28,193 nucleotides of DNA from Tieghemiomyces parasiticus (lineage: Eukaryota > Kickxellomycota > Dimargaritomycetes > Dimargaritales > Dimargaritaceae): the NCBI GenBank assembly GCA_027575765.1, contig JANBPT010000621.1, forward strand, positions 1 to 28,193. The letters run 5' to 3'. The notes under the pieces were generated by a model that saw nothing but the letters and a program-made list of their open reading frames with translations, was not told the DNA's origin and did not search any database. This document shows positions 20,279-28,193 of this stretch, piece after piece. Every line of letters starts with the position of its first letter. The first letter of the stretch is position 1. The position numbers and the translations under genes were made by a program.

Positions 20279-22060
20279 ATGCAGCTCCGGGTTTCACTAA
20301 GCATCGCGGCGGCGATAGTAAACGCGCTACTGGTCATCACGACCACCATTTTGTTTGCCTACCGTGGCCGGCGTGAGATGTTGGTCTCAAAGAACGCCAT
20401 CTTGCTCACCACCATTGGCGCCACGGCCGCGTTTATCAGCAACGAAATGTCGCTGATCCAGATCATATTCGAGGGCCACTACCCGTGTCTAGTCACCATG
20501 TGGACCAACTACCTCGGCTTGACCATATGGTGGGGTTGTGTACTGGCTCGTGCCGTGCGGCTCTATCTCCTATACCACGCCAGCATCTCCCGGGTCGCCC
20601 GCCACAAATCCTTCCGCAACGTCTACTTGGAGGCCGTCGAGACTACGCCGGCCTCTCCCAGTGGAATGGACTCTCTGCAGGCCAAGTCCACCGATCTGAT
20701 TACCGGCCCTGCTGCCGGCCCCGAGGGTGAGGGCCCGCAGACGCGTTTCGCCCACCACAACGCATCGCGTTGGTTCCTCCGCAACCAACATCGGTTCACC
20801 GACCAGCACCTCTTAATGGGCGTGGTGGCACTTACTGCCATCATGACAGTTATCGCCATCATCGTCAGTGCCAAAACCACCCGATTCACGCGGCCGCCGA
20901 CCGACACGGTCTGCACCATGCTAACCTGGGAATACTACCCGCTCATTACCATCGTGGCCCTGCTTGCACTGCTGGTGGCCCCCGTAATGGTCTACAGTAT
21001 TTGGAACATCGAAGACTCCTTAGGTATCCGCGTGGATCTGTGTGTCACGATCGCGGCCACCGCCGTGGCCCTGGTCATCTACATCGTGCTGAGTGTCAAG
21101 GTCTGGGTGGCCGATAACCAGTTCTGGGGCGCCTACGGATGGATAGCTATGGCCCTGTTCCTCTCCCACTGTACGTCGGTGGCCGTACCGCTAATCCGCA
21201 CTCGCCGCCTGGTGGTGTCTCCGTCGCACAGTCACCTGCTCACTCGCGAGGTGTTCTACGCCGCCATCGACCATCCGCATCTGTTCGAGTACTTCAAGGC
21301 CTTCAGCGCGGCCAACTTCTGCGCCGAGATGACCCTGTTTTTGGAGGAATACAATACCCTCAAACGACGCGTGTTTGTCCACTTCAACCCCAACGCCAAC
21401 TTTGACGCCGTCATGCCCAACATCATCGAGTGCCCCGTCCACGAGCTTCCCTTGGCTTACCATGACGACTACACACGGCTTACCTCCGACGGTCGGTCCA
21501 GTGCCATCCTGGAGGTCCGGAGGTCCATGGACTACGATACCACCGTCGAGATTGGGGCATCGGGTGCCGCCAACGAGAAACGGTCCGTGGCCTGGCGTCA
21601 CCACCTCTCACCACCGGGCACGCTCTACATGTCCGGTGACAATGTCCATGACATCTCAGCGGCCGCCGACCGGCGTCGCGAGTCGGCCTCGGGGATTCCG
21701 CAGGACCCGGTAGAATTATACCACGTCTCGGCGCTTTCCTCGGTCCGCATTCCCATTCTCCAAGCGCTCTACCAGTCACCCGCCGCTGCGGCCATCAACG
21801 CCGCCGATCTGAACCGCCTCCCCATCTCATTACATATGGCCTACTACGGGTTTTATGAGACCTTTATCGCCCCCGGATCCAGCTTACAAGCCAACATCGT
21901 CGGCCGGGTCGCCGACGTCATTACCAAACGGGTCAACGCCCGGGACTACACCGTCGATATGTTTGACCAGGCCCTCCAAGAGGTGTTAAATTTGCTCTAT
22001 ATTAACATATTTTCCAAGTTTGTCCGTAGCTATCACAAGGAGATTCAGGAGTACCTTTAA
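20279..22060 (+). CDS. Seven-transmembrane receptor with C-terminal RGS domain
   Basis: Single exon of 593 residues. The first in-frame ATG is 20279, in context aaccATGc. Seven hydrophobic segments are visible at about 7-28, 38-62, 74-100, 178-198, 218-241, 253-274 and 283-306, with a long loop (about 101-177) between the third and fourth. After RTRRL comes an RGS-like region: FYAAIDHPHLFEYFKAFSAA (326-345) and FCAEMTLFLEEYNTLKRR (347-364), resembling the first RGS helices. The expected later helices appear only at about 518-590 (YETFIAP, DYTVDMFDQALQEVLNLL, FSKFVRSYHKEI). The roughly 150 residues between are polar and low in complexity. This layout matches fungal GprK-type receptors and plant RGS1, where RGS accelerates GTP hydrolysis by G-alpha. 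It should sit in the plasma membrane with the RGS part cytosolic. The ligand is unknown. Confidence 0.85.
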   Translation: MQLRVSLSIAAAIVNALLVITTTILFAYRGRREMLVSKNAILLTTIGATAAFISNEMSLIQIIFEGHYPCLVTMWTNYLGLTIWWGCVLARAVRLYLLYHASISRVARHKSFRNVYLEAVETTPASPSGMDSLQAKSTDLITGPAAGPEGEGPQTRFAHHNASRWFLRNQHRFTDQHLLMGVVALTAIMTVIAIIVSAKTTRFTRPPTDTVCTMLTWEYYPLITIVALLALLVAPVMVYSIWNIEDSLGIRVDLCVTIAATAVALVIYIVLSVKVWVADNQFWGAYGWIAMALFLSHCTSVAVPLIRTRRLVVSPSHSHLLTREVFYAAIDHPHLFEYFKAFSAANFCAEMTLFLEEYNTLKRRVFVHFNPNANFDAVMPNIIECPVHELPLAYHDDYTRLTSDGRSSAILEVRRSMDYDTTVEIGASGAANEKRSVAWRHHLSPPGTLYMSGDNVHDISAAADRRRESASGIPQDPVELYHVSALSSVRIPILQALYQSPAAAAINAADLNRLPISLHMAYYGFYETFIAPGSSLQANIVGRVADVITKRVNARDYTVDMFDQALQEVLNLLYINIFSKFVRSYHKEIQEYL

Positions 22061-22775
22061 AATAGCCTGGTCTCCCTCTCTCTCCTCCCTTCGGATCTGA
22101 ATCACTCCTTATTATTTTGCATGTTCCCAACCACTCTCCTCCCCCCCCCTCATTCACCTTGTTACTCTACCTAATTCTGTCATGCTATTACTATTACTTT
22201 CTTCAACTCCGCCACGTTGCCCTTCGGACCAGTAAACTACTGATGTATATTCCACCGCGGGGATGAATGATCTGATTTGTCGTACCAAATGGCACCTGTG
22301 TATACACGGCTGGATATCGTCACCATGCTCATTCCCTAGCAAAGTTAGCAAGGTGGCCATCCGGCTCGCAGCACCGGCACATGAATCTCTCATGTCATCA
22401 TGGGTTCGATCTCGCACTCGCTGGTCAGCCATTATTAGACAATCCTTCGGATGAGACTGTGAGTGAAAGACCTCCCTGCGTACCGTACATCTCGCTGCCG
22501 CCGAAGGTGTTTTGACGCTCTATCCTAGGTTACCGTAGCAAACGATGCAATGCGGGAAAATACAAACGTTTAGGGCCGTCGAGATGACACCAGTCCACAG
22601 TCTACGCATACTAGATCAATCGCTTCATTGGATTATTATTTTTTGATATCAGGATGTATGGTAAACAATGAGAATCGAAGTGGCCAGAAACATAACCAAA
22701 ATGTACAGCGGGAAGAGAGGCTTGCAAGTTAATACAGAACAGGGTGAAGGGCGGGCGCTCCCCCCCTTCTCCTCC
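22061..22775. other. Convergent intergenic region between receptor and RING ligase
   Basis: Both flanking genes end here, so it holds two 3' flanks. A 9-C run is at 22141-22149. TTATTATTTTG (about 22110) follows the receptor, and AT-rich DNA at 22630-22650 (ATAATAATCC on the minus strand) lies past the RING gene. No gene is seen. Confidence 0.5.
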
Positions 22776-24065
22776 TTACGAACCGGTTGTACGGCCCGGG
22801 GACGGTGGGTCGTCCTGGCTTAGCCGACTGATGATGGAGTCACTGTCCTGGCTGTAGTGTCGCAGGCGGCCCCCACCAACGTTAACCACAGCGTCGGGCG
22901 AGGCCATGGGCGAGACGAGGGGTTGTCGGAGGTTGAGTGTATGTGGGGCCGAGGCGGTGGTGCGCGGGGACTGGGATAACGTCGACTCGCCACGCGACCA
23001 GGTGGAAGGGCGAACGGCCATGGGAGAGGCACGCCCGCCGGTTTCTAGCTCGGCTGCCGTCGGGCCACTTTGCGCCAGGAGCGGCGACAACTCCGTTGGC
23101 TGAAGTACGGTGCAAATATCGCGCTTGCAGATGGGACAGCACCGCTTACGGGTGGTAAGCCAAATGTCAACGCATTTGCTGTGGAACTGGTGCCGGCAGG
23201 GTAGCACTCGTAGCTCGTCCTCGTCTAGAAAATCATCAAGGCAAATGGCGCAGTCGTCAGGCTCATTGGGCAGCCGCTTGGTGACATAGTACGTTTTGGC
23301 CGGTAGGTTGGCCACGACGCCTACAGGGGCCAGGTCGCGTAGGCGGCGGCGATAACGCCGCACCCGGTAGAGTCCGTACACAAAGAGGAGCATGATTCCG
23401 GGCGATAAAAAGGTAATAAGGATGACATCGGCCAGGGGTAGGGCATACAGGTCGCCGCGTACTAAGCGGACGAGCACCGGCGGCGGCAGAACGCCGTGAA
23501 TGGTTCGTAGTTCGTGGTAATGTGTCCGGGTGAGAAACACGGACGGGATTGTAATGTCCGAAGCGTCCCCGGGCGAGTACATGGTGATGAGGGCATCGTA
23601 AAGCGGGTCACCCACCACCACTGCGACCGCCCCCGACGCCTGCATGGCCCGGACCTTTTGCACGAAAGAGCACTCGCCACGCTCGACCAGGGCAATCCAA
23701 GGGTAGCTTGTGGTGCCATTGGCGTGGCGGCCAGACCAGTCGCCGGCTAGCGAGGTTGGGAGGAGGTAGGCCGGCACGGGTCGGCAGCCCTGCCAGTTGG
23801 TCGGGTCCAGCTTACCTGGGACGACCAATCGGCTAAGCAACGGTTCCCCGCCATGGTCTCCCTCGTCAGGAGGCGGCGGGCCAAACGCGGCCGAGCGGTC
23901 GGTCAGAGTCTGGTTGGTGGCTTCTACAACAATGAGGCCGTTTGCGCCATAAAGCGGCATGGCCGGCAAGGGACCTAAGGTCCAGGTACCACCGGGCCAA
24001 GATATGAGCAGCAAAGGTACAAATACGCCGCAGAGCCGCCGACAGAGGCGGGTCGGATTCCACAT
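22776..24065 (-). CDS. PA-TM-RING E3 ubiquitin ligase (RNF13/GRAIL-like)
   Basis: Single exon of 429 residues. The N-terminus is basic then hydrophobic (VFVPLLLISWPGG, about 14-26), fitting a signal peptide. A protease-associated (PA) domain covers about 40-200, including IALVERGECSFVQKVRAMQA (124-143) and AVAVVVGD (146-153). A transmembrane segment lies at about 210-233 (ADVILITFLSPGIMLLFVYG), followed by a basic RVRRYRRRLR. The RING-H2 finger is complete: Cys272, Cys275, Cys290, His292, His295, Cys298, Cys310, Cys313, ending CPICK. Trp302 fits the E2-contact position. The C-terminal 110 residues are Ser/Pro-rich and disordered. Family members sit in endosomal, Golgi or vacuolar membranes with PA in the lumen and RING in the cytosol, ubiquitinating membrane cargo. 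A GTAAGC within the frame (near 23815) is ignored because the frame stays open and domain-like across it. Confidence 0.93.
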   Translation of the reverse strand: MWNPTRLCRRLCGVFVPLLLISWPGGTWTLGPLPAMPLYGANGLIVVEATNQTLTDRSAAFGPPPPDEGDHGGEPLLSRLVVPGKLDPTNWQGCRPVPAYLLPTSLAGDWSGRHANGTTSYPWIALVERGECSFVQKVRAMQASGAVAVVVGDPLYDALITMYSPGDASDITIPSVFLTRTHYHELRTIHGVLPPPVLVRLVRGDLYALPLADVILITFLSPGIMLLFVYGLYRVRRYRRRLRDLAPVGVVANLPAKTYYVTKRLPNEPDDCAICLDDFLDEDELRVLPCRHQFHSKCVDIWLTTRKRCCPICKRDICTVLQPTELSPLLAQSGPTAAELETGGRASPMAVRPSTWSRGESTLSQSPRTTASAPHTLNLRQPLVSPMASPDAVVNVGGGRLRHYSQDSDSIISRLSQDDPPSPGRTTGS

Positions 24066-25946
24066 GACTGGGACACGTTGGTATATGGAAACCGGTCGAC
24101 AGGAGGCGCCGCGTAGTGGCGGCAGTCACGCAGTGCAGGCGACCGAGTGGAAGGGACTTGTCACGGTAGTGCTTCGTGCACAAAGGACCAAGGTATATTT
24201 CTTCCCAGAAAAAAAATCCCCTGGAATGACAGGGTAGCTGATTATATTGGAAACAGGCAAATACCGTTTTGGAACTGGGAAATGCCGATGAGCAGATTCG
24301 TGGAGGCGGGCGTGAGTGAACAGGTATATGAGGCTGGCGAGCTTGGGTGTAAGTGAACGAATAACTATGGTTGACAAGAGAGCGCGTGTTCGACCTACGA
24401 AGCTCGAGGGGGAAGGGGTGGGCGGCGGGGGGGTGGTTAGGGAATAGAAGGGCGCTGGTCTCTCTAATAGGCGTGGGTAGGGGGGTGTTGACTCGTGTGC
24501 TGGTGAATGCGAAGGGCGGAGGCGGGGCGGGGCGGTAAGGCCGTCGGCGCGTGGCGTAGCATTCGTAGGACCCGGTGCGTAGAGAAAAGACGAGAGGCAA
24601 CGCCAGACAAGCGGTTGTGGGAATGAGGGTCACGTTGGCCATAGGCAGCAAGCATAGCCCGGGGACTTGCCGAGTGGATGGGAGAAGGAAAATGGGGAGG
24701 CTGGACATGTGGTATGGAGCCGCCCCAACTTTCCGCAAGGGCCAGTAGCTAAAAATGGACCAGTGGTGGGCCAGGTGGGACTGGACAGGGTAAAGGTTAA
24801 CCGGGAGTGCCAAAGGTAGCGTTTAGCCTGGAAGCCACGGGATATATGGCCAGTCATGTACTCAGAGCTCTCCCCCCACAACAGCGGTGCCTGTAGGTAG
24901 GATGGCCAGCAGGGGTCGTCACCAGCGATTAACAAAGAGCCTGCCAACCATCCTCCATCCACGGCTAGTAGCGGACGCAGAGAGGTGAGACACAACAGCA
25001 TCCCACAGCCGAACGGTGGATAGAGGAGGGAGATCGGTCAGTTGAGGGGAAGGCAACTACGCAGAGGGCGAAACCTTGGCAGCTGTGAAAGCGGCCCTTT
25101 CCTCCCCGCTGTTCACGCGGCCCATGGATGTGGAGTAGGAGCATGGCAGATTATCATGCTTTGACAGAGAGCGGCCCTTGGCCAGCGACCCTGCTTGCTA
25201 AGTATACTGCGGCGCCGGGTCGACTTATGTATCTTCTCGGTGTCGAGTGGGCGATGTCTTCTTGCGCGATCAACCCCCTTACTCACTACAAGCCAGGGGG
25301 GAGGGGACAGCACGGTGGTAACGGTCGGCATGGGGAGCTCGCCATTGCTCAACGAAGCGTGCTGGCGTGGGTGGTAAGGATGTCATTCAGGAGGAGTATT
25401 GCCTCCATCCCCCTTCTCTCGTTAGATTGGCTCGGGGTAGGGTGGGCGCGCGGGGTTAGATCTCTGAAAGCAGGAGATGTGCCGCAACCCCTACCACGCC
25501 CCTCCTATCACTTTAATTCTCCTTGACGCTCAGTGACCGCTTTCATCACCTCCACCACCTTATTTAGTCGTGCCGGATAGACCGGTATTCCATACCAGCG
25601 GCCTATCCCTGTGGGGCAGAGGCAGCTCGCCTAGCGAAAGGGAAGCAAATGGATCATATAGAAGGAACTGGTTGCGTTGCGACGTCTTGTCGCGTTGGCT
25701 TCCTTAGGGTAACTCCTCGTTCTCAATAATTTTCCACAATGATGTATTGGGCGGTGGTTTATTACTAACGCCTTGCACGGAATACTGATTTGACTTGAAA
25801 TAAAACAATGACCATCACTTCTGAACATCAAGTCAGCCAGATGATCAACAGCCTGGCCAGTGGGTACACTATCTACAGAGTCTAGTAAGCTTAGGGATGT
25901 GCCTCTAACGAGACAGCGGCAATTTTCACTCCTAGCCCAAGTTTTA
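24066..25946. other. Upstream region of the RING ligase, with an orphan exon-like segment
   Basis: From 24066 to about 24550 the minus strand is pyrimidine-rich in places, consistent with the promoter and leader of the RING gene. A long minus-strand frame at 24813-23866 overlaps the true gene in another frame and has no domain. Around 25508-25608 there is a protein-like open segment on the minus strand with an acceptor in front (see findings). Nothing else is supported. Confidence 0.45.
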
Positions 25947-26369
25947 CTATTTGGCAAGCGGGGTAGGCGACTCAGGGGCGGGAGCGGAAAATTGACGGCG
26001 GGGACCAAGGCCCATCATCGCCCGGTCCCATCGGATCTTGATATCGCTGTCGTTTACATATTCAGTAGGCACACTTTTACCGAGTTGAGTATAAGACTTC
26101 ATCATCTCGGCCGTACTTTTTAACTTATTTAGTTTGGGAATACTCGCGGCGCGGTTCCGAAGGTAGTCACTGGCACCCTGGCGGCGTATGGGGGGTCGCG
26201 CGGCCTTGACATCCGTAGGGGCATTGGTTTGGGCCGAAGAAGTATGAGGCGATTCGGTAGTCTCCTTGGTAGCTGAAACATGGTAGTCGGCCGTTTCAGT
26301 GGACACGGGGGCCCCTAGCACGGGACTGGCCAGAACTAGGAGTACGGTAGCAAGCGCGCGAAGCTGCAT
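25947..26369 (-). CDS. Small secreted protein, possibly Kex2-processed
   Basis: A 140-residue frame starting at 26369 (context caccATGc). Residues 1-20 (MQLRALATVLLVLASPVLGA) form a clear signal peptide: short basic n-region, hydrophobic core, small residues at the cleavage site near 19-20. The mature part has a Thr/Ser-rich stretch (21-52), a basic stretch, a helix-prone segment (KLNKLKSTAEMMKSYTQ, 79-95) and a Pro/Ala-rich end. It has no cysteines. Two dibasic sites, Arg62-Arg63 and Arg124-Arg125, are both followed by Gln, which is compatible with Kex2-type cleavage and cyclisation of the new N-terminal Gln. I do not recognise the family. A TTTAAA-like motif on the minus strand near 26570 may be its core promoter. 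Third-position bias is weak, so coding status is probable but not certain. An alternative splice into 25608 is considered as a finding. Confidence 0.6.
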   Translation of the reverse strand: MQLRALATVLLVLASPVLGAPVSTETADYHVSATKETTESPHTSSAQTNAPTDVKAARPPIRRQGASDYLRNRAASIPKLNKLKSTAEMMKSYTQLGKSVPTEYVNDSDIKIRWDRAMMGLGPRRQFSAPAPESPTPLAK

Positions 26370-28193
26370 GGTGAAGTGTGAATGCGAAGCGATGGCAGGA
26401 TCGGCCAGATATCACGGCTCGAGGTGAACGGCGGTGGAGAAAGACGCGGTGGCTAAGCTGGCTGGTGTAAGGCTGAAAAGCCAGGCAGTTTGGAATGATT
26501 GCTTCAAACGAAGGGAGTGGCTGATAAGGGACGAATGGTAGTGAGCAAAAGGGGGAGAAAGGACAGGGTTTAAATAACTGTTAACACCGCGCATCCCCCA
26601 AGGACAGATCGGGCGTCAGAGCCGGGCTTACCTGCTATGGTACGTGTCAGCTTACTTCATCAAGCGGCGTCCTCCCTATCTCTTCCACTTAAATATTCCC
26701 TTCGCCTTGTGCCAGCGTGTGCTCTTCACGAGGTAGGTACCGTCCTGCAACAGCTGTCAGGGATGTACAAGTTGGCTGTCTCACCCCGTCACAGTTCCGC
26801 CTGCCGCCATTCCCTTCTCGAATCAAAAGAAGGCTGGTAACCACCGTACTCCCAAGCCGGGCGCTTGTATGGTCGGTCCATTACGCAAACCTTGGGGTGA
26901 AGGTTGCATCTGACTGAGGGTTCAGTGAGGAGCCGTCAACAGGACCTTCGGTCTGGTGACGCTACCGAATCAACGGCCACAAGGGGATTGGTGTTGTGTA
27001 CCCACCTCGGAGGTCACAGGGGGGCAAGAGAGGGCTTACGGTTCGTCGGCAAAAGTCGGTATGAATTAAAATCAGGGCTATAATTAGTGCTGCATCACGC
27101 TGGCGAGCCAACGTATAGCTTGGGATACGCTCCGCTAGACACGACTAGTGGATGGCACGAAGTAAACCGAACAGCCAGGTTGCTTTGATTGGGTTCAATG
27201 CGGAGAGTTCGAGGGACACGGGGTCCTACTCCGCAGCCAGCTGACCGTTATACAGTCATGTTTCAATAATCTTAATTGGCCGAGTGATCGGAGCGACCAT
27301 AGTACGCCAGAACCTTCCCGGATTCTCAACTACGGCAACACAAGGTGAATACATGGCTCTTTTATCGAAGTTGGGCTAGGGCAATTTAAGGTCCAGGAAT
27401 AGCATCAGGGAGGGTTCTTTGCAGAACGTCACTTCCCTGGCCCGAGTCAAACTTCTCCTAGCTCGACAACGGTGGTTTGAAGGCTTCATTATATACCGAC
27501 AGGATATATGTATGGTTAATGGAATAATTACAGATCGCTTGGTTGATGTGTGGTGGATCACACGCATGTGCGAGTTTAATGCCAATGGTACGCTTGGCGG
27601 TATAGGTCAGTCCGGTAGGGCTCTTGTGGAAAAGTCAGCTAAATATGACGCTGGACACTATATGCACCAACCGGTGAACCCACCAGTTATAGGCTAGTCG
27701 CCCTTTAAAGATGGAAGTTAATACGAACCCTGCCTCTTAAGTAGCCAAGGACAGCGGCATCGGAGAATTTGGCACATCATACTTTTTTTACAACCCACAC
27801 GTTTGCCTCCTTGTTACATTTGACCGCCCTGTCAAGCCAGCCGACTTTTTTTGTCCCATCAATGGGATTGTTTTTATTTTCCATATTTTGCAACCAACTT
27901 GACCTGTATACCTCCCCCCCTCCCTCCCTCTCGCTCCAATCAGTGGTAGGCCTCGCGAGGTCCAGCCTACTGGGTAGGGTTAATGCCTAGTCTCAGTTAG
28001 TCCAATGGAGCTGGGGGCCAGCGAATAGAGGGGGTCACCTAAGGCGCTAGCGACAGTTACCATTTGGGAGGGAGCTGCAGGTTAGCTGGATAAAAGTTGT
28101 CGGATAAGTTAACCGTTAGGTCCTTCTCTTTCTCGCCGTCTTCCCCGGATTCACCATCCACCTCCCCCCTTTGTTGCCTCATTTTAGCGGTAC
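26370..28193. other. Right-edge region, no supported gene
   Basis: The first 200 bases are the upstream region of the secreted-protein gene. From 26600 to 28100 only chance-like frames occur. The plus strand becomes C/T-rich at 27900-27935 (with a 7-C run) and again at about 28122-28180, like the leaders in front of the phosphatase and receptor genes. A plus-strand gene may therefore begin just beyond the window. Confidence 0.4.

Noticed and set aside
22400..22425. GGTTCGATCTC resembling a tRNA T-loop
   Set aside because: No matching acceptor stem, D-arm or anticodon arm could be built around it; no tRNA or rRNA was found by eye elsewhere, though a tRNAscan run would be more reliable.
23866..24813. 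315-codon minus-strand frame overlapping the start of the RING gene
   Set aside because: It runs in a different frame through the signal peptide and PA-encoding region of the true gene and has no recognisable domain.
25808..25888. Short plus-strand ORF starting MTITSEHQ with a GTAAGC donor and a CTAAC branch-like motif
   Set aside because: The splice continuation gives only about ten more residues before a stop, and it would run antisense into the secreted-protein gene; a 25-codon frame is expected by chance.

Overview
The window looks like nuclear DNA of a eukaryote, most likely an early-diverging fungus. Genes are monocistronic and mostly GC-rich. Some carry short introns that begin GTAAGT or GTAAGC. 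There is no operon structure or Shine-Dalgarno logic. The protein set points to fungi: a 7TM receptor with a C-terminal RGS domain (GprK-like layout), a Ysc84/Lsb3-type SYLF-SH3 protein, a PA-TM-RING ligase and an FCP1-like phosphatase. A zoopagomycete or Kickxellomycotina-type genome is a guess that the sequence alone cannot settle.

Layout from left to right: (1) the N-terminal 71 codons of a thioredoxin-fold protein on the minus strand, cut by the window edge and lacking its CxxC; (2) about 4.6 kb without a recognisable gene, then a long pyrimidine-rich leader; (3) a two-exon FCP1-like phosphatase gene (+, 5699-7775); (4) 2 kb of gene-poor DNA; (5) four minus-strand genes: a three-exon MEA1-family gene (9781-10785), a two-exon small membrane protein (11206-11853), the SYLF-SH3 protein (12678-13751) and a thioredoxin with a hydrophobic N-terminal extension (15012-15449); (6) nearly 5 kb of mostly gene-poor DNA with microsatellites and one tentative two-exon gene (17842-18279, +); (7) the RGS receptor (20279-22060, +), convergent with a PA-TM-RING ubiquitin ligase (22776-24065, -); (8) a small secreted protein with two dibasic sites (25947-26369, -), an orphan terminal-exon-like segment at 25508-25608, and an edge region without a gene.

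The genes do not form a pathway cluster. They cover general cell functions: redox, dephosphorylation, actin and endocytosis, G-protein signalling, ubiquitination and secretion. I see no phage, CRISPR, transposon, tRNA or rRNA. The most useful results are gene models that simple ORF calling misses (MEA1 homologue, small membrane protein, first exon of the phosphatase), the CxxC-less thioredoxin domain, the receptor whose RGS domain is split by an insert of roughly 150 residues, and an excess of long G/C homopolymer runs outside genes.
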